Shown here: one piece after another, positions 46,854-55,288 of the stretch
Layout: each line of letters starts with the position of its first letter
How positions within the stretch are numbered: the stretch's first letter is position 1
Source: Mesorhizobium sp. ORS 3324
GTDB taxonomy: Bacteria; Pseudomonadota; Alphaproteobacteria; Rhizobiales; Rhizobiaceae
Direction of reading: 5' to 3'
Length of the DNA stretch: 64,000 nt
NCBI GenBank assembly: GCA_000824825.2
Contig: LM655175.1
Location: forward strand, 604 to 64,603
Position numbers and translations under genes: made by a program
Notes under the pieces: model-generated
What the model was told of the DNA's origin: nothing
Database searches by the model: none
What the model saw: the letters and a program-made list of their open reading frames with translations, nothing else

Positions 46854-47876
46854 ATGGTTCTGGCAAAACCTGATTGCGCGACGATGGTCGACGAACATCC
46901 AACCTATTCAATTGTCGTAGAGATGGAAAACGCCCAGTTCATAGACTGGGACGAGATGGGCGTTGGGCTGACGGCCTTGGCGCGCGAGATCGCTGCAGTT
47001 TCCTCGACCGGCTCTGCCAAGCCGAACATTGTCATATCTTTCGCCGGGCAAGCTTGGGAAGCCCCATCGCTGCGAAGCCGTATCGAGGCCAAGGCGCCGC
47101 AGTTGAAAGAGGTGGCCGAGGTGAGCTTTACGGCCTATCCCGGCGGGCGATATTACGACCTCAAGAACAATGGCGTCTCAGTAGCCGACGCGAAAGTAGT
47201 GGTCTTCATGGACTCTGATACGGTTCCGGAGCCTGGCTGGCTTTCAACCCTCTTGCGGCCATTTCGGGATCCCGAAATCGTCTGCGTAAATGGCTATACA
47301 TATCTTTTGTGCGACGATTTCTTTTCAAGAACCTTCGCTTTGATCTGGTTCTTCCCGATGCCCCGGGGCGACCAGAGATTCGCCGAGAAGCGAGCAATCA
47401 ATGCCAACAACGTAGCCTTTCGACACGACTGGATTTCCAGCCACCCCTTTCCGGAAAACAATGGCTTCAAGGTTTCCTGCACCTTGCTGCTGCATCAGCT
47501 GCGGCGCGAAGGCCACGAGCTTCACAGCGTCAACGCTCGTGTACATCATTACTGCCCGCGGGGTTGGCGGTTCTTCTATTGGCGCGCGCTGGTGACTGGC
47601 CGGGACGCCGACCGGAAATTCGTCGCGCTTCGTGCTCCCGGCCGCGCCCGGCGGATCATCAAACCGTTCAGCCGCTGGTGGACCATGTCGTGGCGCACGA
47701 CACGACGCGTGATACGGCATGCGCCGCAAACAGGCATGCCGCTCTGGCAGATCCCGTTTTCGCTGGCGGTCGGCCTGACATTCTACACTCTGGCATTTTT
47801 CGGCCATTTCAGCCTGGCTGCCGGCCTCGTTCGAGACGAGATCGAAATCGTGCCGGACTATGTCGGGCACAGCTAG
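46854..47876 (+). CDS. Glycosyltransferase family 2-like protein
   Basis: About 340 residues from ATG 46854 (a TTG at 46824 is in frame; ATG 46884 is another option). The N-terminal part is a GT-A fold: PTYSIVVEMENAQF, a strand-loop VVVFMDSDTVPEPGWLSTL with the metal-binding DSD, and a later acceptor region with FRHDWISSHPFPENNGFKV. Two membrane helices close the protein (about 293-320). It is probably an inner-membrane sugar transferase; donor and acceptor are unknown. Stretches near 47290-47340 are noticeably AT-richer than the neighbours, which may indicate acquisition. Confidence 0.7.
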   Translation: MVLAKPDCATMVDEHPTYSIVVEMENAQFIDWDEMGVGLTALAREIAAVSSTGSAKPNIVISFAGQAWEAPSLRSRIEAKAPQLKEVAEVSFTAYPGGRYYDLKNNGVSVADAKVVVFMDSDTVPEPGWLSTLLRPFRDPEIVCVNGYTYLLCDDFFSRTFALIWFFPMPRGDQRFAEKRAINANNVAFRHDWISSHPFPENNGFKVSCTLLLHQLRREGHELHSVNARVHHYCPRGWRFFYWRALVTGRDADRKFVALRAPGRARRIIKPFSRWWTMSWRTTRRVIRHAPQTGMPLWQIPFSLAVGLTFYTLAFFGHFSLAAGLVRDEIEIVPDYVGHS

Positions 47877-47913
47877 TCTGCTCGTCTTTTCGTCCGCATC
47901 GTCGCCACCTCTT

Positions 47914-48234
47914 TCACCCGAGCACATCCGTAGCCTTGTGCGGATGCTCGACGCCGTCAACGAAGACGACGTCGGATTGAGAGTTGTCGGTGCGCAAATT
48001 GAGGATCGCCCGATAGGCGGGAGAATTGTACCAGTCGCGCACGTGCTGCCGGTCCGGAAATTCGATGACGATCGCGTAGCCCGGCCAGCTGTTCTCGACC
48101 ACCTCGACTTCACCACCATGGACAAGGAAGCGCCCGCCGAACGGCGCCAGCGTGGCGTCGATTTTTTCGAGATACTCCACGATCCACGGGCCGGGCGTGA
48201 CGTGGCGCATATGGGCAATGGCGTAAGCGGTCAT
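47914..48234 (-). CDS. DUF1330 family protein
   Basis: 106 residues from ATG 48234. A ferredoxin-like small protein: AYAIAHMRHVTPGPWIVEYLEKIDATLAPFGGRFLVHGG, then VVIEFPDRQHVRDWYNSPAYRAI, typical DUF1330. Function unknown; the family resembles dimeric alpha-beta barrel enzymes. It is convergent with the glycosyltransferase gene. Confidence 0.88.
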   Translation of the reverse strand: MTAYAIAHMRHVTPGPWIVEYLEKIDATLAPFGGRFLVHGGEVEVVENSWPGYAIVIEFPDRQHVRDWYNSPAYRAILNLRTDNSQSDVVFVDGVEHPHKATDVLG

Positions 48235-48637
48235 GGTCTGCTCCTTCAATTGATCGAAGCCGACGGCCCGGCTTCGTCGAGGAGCAGTCTGCAGAGGGAA
48301 GGTATTCCGGTCGATTACCTTCGAGGTTATCAAAAACGCTGCCGACGCCTCACGCGGCAAACCATGATATCGGCCGGTAACTGCAGCGACCAGGCGGTTG
48401 CGAGCGGAAATAGTGTTGCCCTCAAACCGCAATGCCGCGGAAACTGGCCGGAATCCGGCACTTCCCGCCGCATCTCGGGATGACACCAAGACCGCTTTTT
48501 TGTAGCGTCGGCGCCGAAACCAATTAGGGGCGGATCAAGGGCGGGCAGGGAGGGCAGCCATCAAACCCATCCGACAGCAGCCGAACCCGGCTGGTAGCGG
48601 CGACTGCGTATCGAGCGAAGCGGCTCCGCTGATCACC
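48235..48637. other. Intergenic region, probably including the true 5' end of the next gene
   Basis: No independent gene was found in the first 300 bases. From about 48560 the frame of the following glycosyltransferase is open and encodes IKPIRQQPNPAGSGDCVSS, reading into its first strand. An excellent GGAGGG ribosome site (48548-48553) precedes an ATC codon at 48560 instead of ATG. Confidence 0.55.
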
Positions 48638-49537
48638 GTGATCACGCCGACGCACAACCGGCGCAGCCAGGTTGTGCGCGCCGTGGAAAGCGTTCTTGCC
48701 CAGACACTTACCCGCTTCGAGCACATCGTGGTCGACGACGGCTCGACCGACGGGACGGCTGCGGCGCTGGCCGAAATTCTTGACCCCAGGCTGATCTATG
48801 TCGGCGCGAAATGGCGCGGCGCCAATGCCGCGCGCAACGCCGGCATCGAGCGTGCCCGGGCGCCGATCGTGACCTTCCTTGATTCGGATGATGTCTATCT
48901 GCCGGACCGGCTGGAGCGGACGCTGGAGCGTTTCGACAAGAACCCGTCGCTCGAAGTGCTGATCAGTTCCTACGTCTCGGTGAAGGGCAACCGCAGCAGC
49001 AAATGCGTCAACCGCGAGGCCTTGCTCGACAAGAGCACGCTGCAGCGCGCCCTGGTTTCGCAGACGATCTTCATAGCCGGCTCGGCGATCACGGCCAGGC
49101 ACGATTCGCTGCTCGCGATCGGCGGATACGACAGCGACATCACGCGCATGCAGGACCGCGAGCTGCTGTTGCGTTTTGCCCGCCGCAGCGGCGCCTTGCT
49201 GTCGGAGGATATCGACTGGAAGAAGTACAATTCGCAGAATTCGATCTCCGGCCGTCGCGACGGCTATGTCGAGGCCTATGCCAACCTGATCGACAAGCAC
49301 CCTTACATCGCCGACCGCTACCCCGACGTTCCGCCTTACATGATTGCGCGGCAGATCATCGCCGATATCCTGAAGGGCAGGCTGCCGCAGGCCTTTTCCG
49401 GCTATCTCGCCAACCGGTCCTCGAAGGCGCTCGGCTACTCGCCGACCGAACTGGTGCGCGGCTATGTCGTCGGCCGCCGCTGGCGCCGCGGCTGCTATGA
49501 CGAGTTCCGCGCCAAATACGGTGCCCGGCCTGCCTGA
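48638..49537 (+). CDS. Glycosyltransferase family 2
   Basis: 299 residues from a GTG at 48638. GT-A fold: ITPTHNRRSQVVRAVESVLAQT, VVDDGSTDGT, GANAARNAGIERARAPIVTFLDSDDVYLPDRLE (metal-binding DSD). A C-terminal helical region of about 90 residues follows. No membrane helix is obvious. The GTG falls inside the first beta strand (LITVITPTH). Coding potential continues in frame upstream to an ATC behind GGAGGG at 48560, so the native protein may be 26 residues longer and may have lost its ATG. Product: probably surface polysaccharide; acceptor unknown. Confidence 0.8.
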   Translation: MITPTHNRRSQVVRAVESVLAQTLTRFEHIVVDDGSTDGTAAALAEILDPRLIYVGAKWRGANAARNAGIERARAPIVTFLDSDDVYLPDRLERTLERFDKNPSLEVLISSYVSVKGNRSSKCVNREALLDKSTLQRALVSQTIFIAGSAITARHDSLLAIGGYDSDITRMQDRELLLRFARRSGALLSEDIDWKKYNSQNSISGRRDGYVEAYANLIDKHPYIADRYPDVPPYMIARQIIADILKGRLPQAFSGYLANRSSKALGYSPTELVRGYVVGRRWRRGCYDEFRAKYGARPA

Positions 49538-49583
49538 GGTCGCGCGACGGTTTTCGGATCGCAATTGTGCAGAACGGGCACGC

Positions 49584-50384
49584 TCACCGATCCAGTTCCG
49601 GAAAATACGGGTCGGAAAACCGCTGTCGCAGGCGCTCGCCAAGCAGGCAGTCCGTCGGCGCCCCCGCATCGACGCGGATCGTCGCGGCATCGCCGACGCC
49701 GCTCACCTCCTGGATCAGCTTGCGGCGGATCGCGGTCGAGAATTCGGAAGCGGCATGGATCGGCAGCACGAACGAGCCGGGGCCGCCGGTCACGCAATCG
49801 GCATAGTAGCGGTCGAGGCGGCTGACGCTCGGCGACGGACGGATCAGGATCGGCAGGCCGTTGATGACGATGCCCTTTGCTAAAGCCGCATCGCGGGTCA
49901 GGGCGACAGGCGGCCCGGCGTTGTTGGGGCCGTCCCCCGATATGTCGATGACCCGGCGCGGCGCGGAAAAGCCGCTTTTCTCCAAAAACCCGCCGCCGAA
50001 GCCGAGAGCGCCCGAGATCGATGTGCCGCGGAAGCTCCGGAACGGACGGCTCGCGATCTTGTCTGCGAAGGCATTGGCGCTGTCCGCGCCGTCTATGACC
50101 TGCCACGCGATCACACCGTCGTCGCGCACGACGCCCGCCCATTCGAAATAGGCGAGCGCGATCCGACCAGTTCGACCCGAGCGCACCGCGCTGATGAAAT
50201 CCGGATGGCGCAGCGCCTCGACATAGCCGGCGCGCTGCAGGGCGAACTCTTCCTCGTCCATCGACTGCGAGATGTCGACGGCGAGCACGAGCTCGACATC
50301 GACCGGAGCGCCGTCGCCGATCGCGGGCAACGGCCCTGCTTCGGCGCAGGCAAGGCATGCAAGCAGGTTCAGCAGCTTAAGCAT
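49584..50384 (-). CDS. Secreted DUF1194 von Willebrand A domain protein
   Basis: 266 residues from ATG 50384, with a short signal peptide (about 1-15). DUF1194 hallmarks are VDVELVLAVDISQSMDEEEFALQRAGYVEALRHP (MIDAS DxSxS) and RRVIDISGDGPNNAG. It also contains GIVINGLPILIRPS and YYADCVTGGPGSFVLPI. It is an extracytoplasmic metal-ion-dependent adhesion-type domain with no assigned function. An ABC half-transporter lies 52 bases upstream on the same strand. Confidence 0.88.
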   Translation of the reverse strand: MLKLLNLLACLACAEAGPLPAIGDGAPVDVELVLAVDISQSMDEEEFALQRAGYVEALRHPDFISAVRSGRTGRIALAYFEWAGVVRDDGVIAWQVIDGADSANAFADKIASRPFRSFRGTSISGALGFGGGFLEKSGFSAPRRVIDISGDGPNNAGPPVALTRDAALAKGIVINGLPILIRPSPSVSRLDRYYADCVTGGPGSFVLPIHAASEFSTAIRRKLIQEVSGVGDAATIRVDAGAPTDCLLGERLRQRFSDPYFPELDR

Positions 50385-50436
50385 GGCAGGCTCCGACCAC
50401 GCCGGGATTCTTCCCGGCGATCGCGGCGAAATAAAG

Positions 50437-52260
50437 CTATTTCCCGGCGCGCGCTGGGGCCGGTGGCGGTTCGATCGCCCCGGCGCGGAGGCGGGCCGGC
50501 TTGAGCGCCTCTCCGCCGCTGTCCTTGACGATGGTGAGCGCGCGCGGGAAGAACTGGTTGTTGTGCAGGCCGCGCCCGATATTGAGGATAGCCGCGCCCG
50601 GCAGCCGGGTCTCCAGCATCGCCAGCACACGCCGCAGCGTCGCTCCGTCAAACGTGTCCAGCGCCTCGTCGATGATCACCCATCTCGGGTGCCTGAGCGC
50701 GAGCCGGGCAAAGGCCAGCAGCCGCTGCTCCTCGTCGGCCAGCTCATGCTCCCACCGCGCCGAGCGGTCGAGCTGGGACGACAGGCGCTCCAGGCCGACC
50801 TCGCCGAGCACCGCCGAAATCTCGGCGTCGTCGATCTCGGCACCCTCGGTATGGTTGAGCACGTCGCGCAGCGTGCCGAGCGGGAAATAGGGCGTGCGCG
50901 GCACGAAGAACGGCGTTTCCCCGGCCGGCATGCCGATGCGCCCACCGCCCCATGGCCAGAGGCCGGCGATGGCGCGGAAGAACAGCGTCTTGCCGGCACG
51001 CGGATCGCCAGTGATCATGACGCGCTCGCCGGCCTGGATCTCGACGCTGGTCTCGGCAAGCCTGGTGCAGCCATCTGGCGAGGCGACTTCGAGCTTATCG
51101 AATGTCAGCTTGCCATTTGCGTTCTCGCCGAACTCGATGCGCTTTGCCCGGTGGTGCAGGATGTCTGTCTCGCCCAGCGCGATGCGGAAGTCGGCGACGC
51201 GCATCAGCGTTGCCCGCCAGTCGGCGATGGCGCCGATATTGTTGATGAACCAGCGCAGCGAGGAATTCACCTGGTTGAAGGCGCCGACCGCCATCATCAA
51301 TCCGCCGAAGCTGATGTCGCCGGCGAAATAGACCGGCGCGGCGACCAGGATCGGCGCAACCACGGTGATCCAGCCATAGGCGTCGGTGACCCAGGACAGG
51401 TTGATCTGGGCGCTGTAGATGCGCCGCATGGCGCCAAGCACGGTGCCGAGGTCGAGCTCGAGCTGCCGCCTGGCATCCCCCTCACCATGCGTGAGCGCGA
51501 TCGCGTCGATATTCTCGTTGACCCGGACCATCGAGGAGCGCAGCTCCGCCTCCCGCGCATACCGATCGCTGTTGAACCGGATCAGCGGCCGGCCCACCAG
51601 CCAGCTCAGCCAGGAGGCGATGCCGGCATAGAGGATCGCCGCCCAGACCATGTAGCCGGGTATCGCCAGCGAATAGCCGCCGACATGGAAGACGAAGCCG
51701 GAAGAGAGCTCCCACAGCACGCCGATGAAGGACACGAGAAGGATGAAGGATTGCAGCAGGCCAACGCCGAGATCGGTCGACAGGTCGGAGAGATGCGCCG
51801 CATCCTGCTGCATACGCTGGTCGGGATTGACGCCGATGGCTCCCGCATGGGTGAGCCGGAAGGCGCGTGCCGGCTGCATCCATTCATCGATCAGGTCCAG
51901 CGTCAGCGCCTCGCGCAGCTTCAGCCGGATCGTCTGGTTGAGCCAGGTCTGGCCGACATTGAGCACCAGCAGGCTGCCGGCGATTTCGGCAAAGACCACC
52001 AGCTGGTGCAGGAAGCTCGACAGGTCGCGACGCGCCAGCGCATCGAAGAAGGGCTGATTCCAGCGGTTGAGTATGACCTGCCCGACCGAGGTCGCGACGA
52101 CGACGCCGACAATGCCGATCGAGACCCACAGGATTTGGCTGCGCACCGGCGACGTCTTCAGCGCCAGCCTGATCGCTGCCAGTTGGTCGGCGAGGCTGCT
52201 GGTTTCAACCGAGAACTTAGCCTGATCGGCGCCGGGTTTGTAATAGACTTGGTCATCCAT
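50437..52260 (-). CDS. SbmA/YddA-type ABC half-transporter with altered ATPase motifs
   Basis: 607 residues: an ABC_membrane_2 type domain (about 35-350, six helices, with NRWNQPFFDAL and NPDQRMQQDAAHLSDLSTDL as in SbmA/BacA and YddA) fused to an ATPase domain (about 380-600). The Walker A reads GDPRAGKT (418-425) and Walker B WVIIDEALD. The signature is ELADEEQRLLAFARLAL instead of LSxGEQQR, so the key glycine is Asp, and the H-loop histidine is replaced (NIGRG). ATP hydrolysis may be weak or atypical. The substrate is unknown; relatives move peptides or cofactors such as vitamin B12. Confidence 0.85.
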   Translation of the reverse strand: MDDQVYYKPGADQAKFSVETSSLADQLAAIRLALKTSPVRSQILWVSIGIVGVVVATSVGQVILNRWNQPFFDALARRDLSSFLHQLVVFAEIAGSLLVLNVGQTWLNQTIRLKLREALTLDLIDEWMQPARAFRLTHAGAIGVNPDQRMQQDAAHLSDLSTDLGVGLLQSFILLVSFIGVLWELSSGFVFHVGGYSLAIPGYMVWAAILYAGIASWLSWLVGRPLIRFNSDRYAREAELRSSMVRVNENIDAIALTHGEGDARRQLELDLGTVLGAMRRIYSAQINLSWVTDAYGWITVVAPILVAAPVYFAGDISFGGLMMAVGAFNQVNSSLRWFINNIGAIADWRATLMRVADFRIALGETDILHHRAKRIEFGENANGKLTFDKLEVASPDGCTRLAETSVEIQAGERVMITGDPRAGKTLFFRAIAGLWPWGGGRIGMPAGETPFFVPRTPYFPLGTLRDVLNHTEGAEIDDAEISAVLGEVGLERLSSQLDRSARWEHELADEEQRLLAFARLALRHPRWVIIDEALDTFDGATLRRVLAMLETRLPGAAILNIGRGLHNNQFFPRALTIVKDSGGEALKPARLRAGAIEPPPAPARAGK

Positions 52261-52368
52261 ATGCGTGATCCCTGCATTCGGGAACGGTCGTCCGCGCCGA
52301 TGCCGCGCCGCAACCCTGTCCCCCGAGATAGGGTGATGACTGCCGTGCGACGCAAGACTTGGCGTCGA

Positions 52369-53151
52369 TCACGAACGCGTCACCCGCCTGCCCGGCGGCA
52401 TCGGGTCGGCAGCCCGGCGCCCGAGCGTCGTTGCGCCCTGCGGCGAGAAGACGGGCACGAAAACGCGGCGCGAGGCGCGCTGCGCGACGGGCACGCCCTG
52501 GTAGAGCCGCTTCTGCGCCTCGACGACGATGACGCCGGAAAAGATCGGCCAGAATCGCCGGCCGGCACGCTCAAGCACGTTGTGGAACTGCATCATGAAG
52601 CGTCGCGGCGACGGCGGGAAGAACAACGCGTCGGACCATGCGGCGGGTGTGAAATTCGCCTCGCGCAGCAATTCGGTGAGCTGGCCGCGCGAGAACGGAC
52701 GGCCGCTGCCGAAGGGTGTGTGCTCGAAACGCGCCCAGACGCCGCGCCTGTTGGGCACGACGATGACGACCCTGCCCGCCGGCGACAGCACGCGCCAGAT
52801 CTCGTTCAGCGTCTCGCGCGGATTCTCGACATGTTCGAGCGAGTGCACGAGCAGCATGCGGTCGATGCAGGAATCGACCAGCGGAAGCTCCTCGTCGAAG
52901 ACCAGTGCCGTCGCCGTAGGTCCGGTCGCCGGCCAGACCACCGCCCCTTGCGTCGCCGGCATGAAGGCAAAGACGCGCTCGGCATCGGTGCCGAACCGCT
53001 CCAGCCATGGCAGCGTATAGCCGAGGCCGACCAGGCGTTCGTTCGGAACGGTCGCCCATATCGAAGACAGCGCCATGGTGATCGCGCGCTCGGCCAGGCG
53101 CCCGAGCGTGGTCGAATAGAAGGAGCGGAGGTCGACGATATCCGAATGCAT
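52369..53151 (-). CDS. SAM-dependent methyltransferase-like protein
   Basis: 260 residues from ATG 53151. A class I methyltransferase core is indicated by DRMLLVHSLEHVENPRETLNEIWRVLSPAGRVVIVVPNRRG. The usual N-terminal GxGxG loop is poorly preserved (LVGLGYTLPWLERF). Later come FEHTPFGSGRPFSRGQLTELL and a basic C-terminus. It is divergent from gloB, an arrangement common in alphaproteobacteria. The substrate is unknown. Confidence 0.85.
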   Translation of the reverse strand: MHSDIVDLRSFYSTTLGRLAERAITMALSSIWATVPNERLVGLGYTLPWLERFGTDAERVFAFMPATQGAVVWPATGPTATALVFDEELPLVDSCIDRMLLVHSLEHVENPRETLNEIWRVLSPAGRVVIVVPNRRGVWARFEHTPFGSGRPFSRGQLTELLREANFTPAAWSDALFFPPSPRRFMMQFHNVLERAGRRFWPIFSGVIVVEAQKRLYQGVPVAQRASRRVFVPVFSPQGATTLGRRAADPMPPGRRVTRS

Positions 53152-53296
53152 GGCCGGGACGGTAGCCGCGATATCCGACGAGTTCAACAAAGACGGATGA
53201 CATCGCCGGCCGGCCGCCCTATGTCTGCGGCGACTCCCGCATCGGCTCGAAATCGGTTTCGATCTCGGAAAGCGCGATGCAGCAGCTAACAAGTGT

Positions 53297-53339
53297 TAGA
53301 GCGTCCTTTTGTGCGTCCACGTGGACGCACGGCGCTCTA
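53297..53339. repeat. Palindromic repeat before gloB
   Basis: A perfect 20-base palindrome, GTGCGTCCAC/GTGGACGCAC (53311-53330), lies within a longer imperfect one (TAGAGCG at 53297-53303 and CGCTCTA at 53333-53339). It ends 14 bases before the gloB ATG, so the RNA stem could occlude its ribosome site. Similar AGAGCGTCC...GGCGCTCT units are frequent in Mesorhizobium. Confidence 0.7.
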
Positions 53340-53352
53340 GGAGAGCGACGAG

Positions 53353-54120
53353 ATGCCGGTCGAAATCGAACAGTTCATGTGCCGCACCGACAATTTCGGG
53401 GTGCTGGTGCACGATCCCGAAAGCGGGCAGACGGCTATCATCGACGCTCCGGAAGAAGCCCCGATCCTGGCTGCGATCAAGCGCACCGGCTGGACGCCGA
53501 CGATGATCCTGACCACGCATCATCATGGCGACCATGTCGAAGCCAATCTGGCCCTGAAGGAGCGCTTCAAGCTTACCATCGTCGGGCCTGAAGCCGAAAA
53601 GGCAAAGATCCCCGGCATCGACGAGACCGTCAGGCAAGGCTCCGTTATCCATCTCGGCGAGGAACGGATCAATGTCATCGAGACGCCCGGCCACACCGCC
53701 GGCCATGTTTCCTATCATCTGCCGGCCTCGAAAATCGCCTTCACCGCTGACACGCTTTTCGCGCTGGGTTGCGGCCGGCTGTTCGAATGCAAGCCGCCGG
53801 TGATGCACGCGTCACTGAAGAAGCTTGCCGCGCTTCCGGCCGAGACCGTCATCTATTGCGGCCACGAATACACTTTGGCCAACGCCCGCTTCGCGCTATC
53901 GGTCGATCCCAGCAATTCGGCGCTCAAGGAACGCGCCGCCAGGATCGAGGCGCTGCGCGCCGACAACAAGCCGACCCTGCCGACGACGATCGGCGAGGAG
54001 CTGTCGACCAACCCGTTCCTGCGCTGGCACGATCCGGCCATCCGGCGGCATCTCGGCATGGAGAAGGCGAGCGACGTAGAGGTGTTCGCCGAAATCCGCA
54101 AGCGCAAGGACAATTTCTAA
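53353..54120 (+). CDS. gloB: Hydroxyacylglutathione hydrolase (glyoxalase II)
   Basis: 255 residues. Metallo-beta-lactamase fold with TTHHHGDH (H56, H58, D60, H61), TPGHTAGHVSYH, FTADTLFALGCGRLFE and YCGHEYTLANARFAL. The C-terminal glutathione-binding domain includes STNPFLRWHDP. It hydrolyses S-lactoylglutathione to lactate and glutathione in methylglyoxal detoxification. Confidence 0.95.
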   Translation: MPVEIEQFMCRTDNFGVLVHDPESGQTAIIDAPEEAPILAAIKRTGWTPTMILTTHHHGDHVEANLALKERFKLTIVGPEAEKAKIPGIDETVRQGSVIHLGEERINVIETPGHTAGHVSYHLPASKIAFTADTLFALGCGRLFECKPPVMHASLKKLAALPAETVIYCGHEYTLANARFALSVDPSNSALKERAARIEALRADNKPTLPTTIGEELSTNPFLRWHDPAIRRHLGMEKASDVEVFAEIRKRKDNF

Positions 54121-54176
54121 ATGCATGTCGCCCAAGAAGTGCGTAGCGGTTTTGGGATAACGACATGCATCAAAAC
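54121..54176. repeat. ATGCATGTCG-type palindromic repeat
   Basis: ATGCATGTCGCCCAAGAAGT at one end and TTTTGGGATAACGACATGCAT at the other are near-inverted copies around GCGTAGCGG. The copy at 58427-58480 has the same layout (GCCCAAAAGTGCGCAGCGG, AACGACATGCAT). It directly follows the gloB stop. Confidence 0.8.
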
Positions 54177-54188
54177 AGGCCTGCTTGC

Positions 54189-54620
54189 ATGACCAGCGCC
54201 GCCGAAATCATCGCCACGCTCGACCTCAAGCCGCACCCGGAGGGCGGCTGGTATGCCGAGACGTTTCGCGACGGCTTGGGCGGCAAGCGCGGCTATTCGA
54301 CCGCGATCTATTTTCTGCTCGAGGAAGGCCAGCTTTCGGCGTGGCACCGGGTGAAGGATGCGGCGGAGGTCTGGCACTTCTATGCCGGCGCGCCGCTGGC
54401 GCTCGCCATGCATGAGGATGGCTCAGGCACCGTCATCGAACAGGTGCTGGGCGCCACGCTCGCCGCCGGAGAGCGGCCGCAGATCGTCGTGCCGGCCGGC
54501 TGGTGGCAGTCGGCGCGCAGCCTCGGCGAATGGACGCTGGTCGGCTGCACGGTGGCTCCGGGCTTCGACTTCGCCGCCTTCGAGCTGGCCGAGCCCGGCT
54601 GGCAGCCGAAAACCGCTTAA
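54189..54620 (+). CDS. Cupin family protein (DUF985)
   Basis: 143 residues from ATG 54189. LKPHPEGGWYAETFRD, STAIYFLLEEGQLSAWHRVKDAAEVWHFYAG, VVPAGWWQSARS and TLVGCTVAPGFDFAAFELA match the DUF985 small cupin family, with metal-site residues of the first cupin motif visible. No function is established. Its stop overlaps that of the convergent YhhN gene within a CTTAAG palindrome. Confidence 0.9.
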   Translation: MTSAAEIIATLDLKPHPEGGWYAETFRDGLGGKRGYSTAIYFLLEEGQLSAWHRVKDAAEVWHFYAGAPLALAMHEDGSGTVIEQVLGATLAAGERPQIVVPAGWWQSARSLGEWTLVGCTVAPGFDFAAFELAEPGWQPKTA

Positions 54621-55288
54621 GTCAAGAGGAACCCCAGCGTGATTGCCAGCTGGGCTGCATAGTAGAGCACCCAGACCGCGTAGCGCATCCAGGCGCGATG
54701 CGGCGAGGTCGCCGCGAGCAGGAAGCGCTCCGCCGCCAGCAATCCGTCGGAAGCCATGAACAACACAGCGCCGGCGATGACCCAAAAAAAGCCGGTGGTG
54801 AGGGCCGAAATGCCCATAGCGAGGATGGCCGCGACATAGCCGGCGATCGGAACGCGCAGGACGGGGCCGACGCGGCGCCACAGTAGTGCGAGCATCACGA
54901 CAACGAACACAGCCATCGCCATCGCGACCGCGCCGCGCCACAATTCCGCCGTGAGCAGCCCTCCCCCGCCACCGGCCTTCAGGAACAGAGCGACGTAGGC
55001 GACATGCGCGGCAAGAAAGCTCGCCAGGCCGCCAAGAAAGGCCTTCTCGCCCTCTCGCGACAGGAACGCGTCGCCGACGGCGCTGAGCGCCAGTGCCGCG
55101 ACGAGCAGCGGCGGACCGCCCTGCATGACGGCAAGCGCCGCCAGCAAACCGACGGCCAGCGTCTTGGCGGCGGAGCGGGCGATGCGCGGCGACAATTCGA
55201 GCGCAAAAGCATAGATCGCGGCGGCGGCAATCGAGAACAGCAGCGTCGCGTTCGGGTTGGCATCGATGCCGCCCGGGAACGGCATCAT
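54617..55288 (-). CDS. Lysoplasmalogenase-type YhhN membrane protein
   Basis: 223 residues, about eight membrane helices. The YhhN/TMEM86 motifs are SAAKTLAVGLLAAL, ALALSAVGDAFLS, FLAAHVAYVALF and VIAGAVLFMASDGLLAAERF, with the conserved aspartates. Mammalian relatives hydrolyse lysoplasmalogen; the bacterial substrate is uncertain. ATG 55288 overlaps the stop of the upstream EamA gene (ATGA), so the two are coupled. Confidence 0.86.
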   Translation of the reverse strand: MMPFPGGIDANPNATLLFSIAAAAIYAFALELSPRIARSAAKTLAVGLLAALAVMQGGPPLLVAALALSAVGDAFLSREGEKAFLGGLASFLAAHVAYVALFLKAGGGGGLLTAELWRGAVAMAMAVFVVVMLALLWRRVGPVLRVPIAGYVAAILAMGISALTTGFFWVIAGAVLFMASDGLLAAERFLLAATSPHRAWMRYAVWVLYYAAQLAITLGFLLT

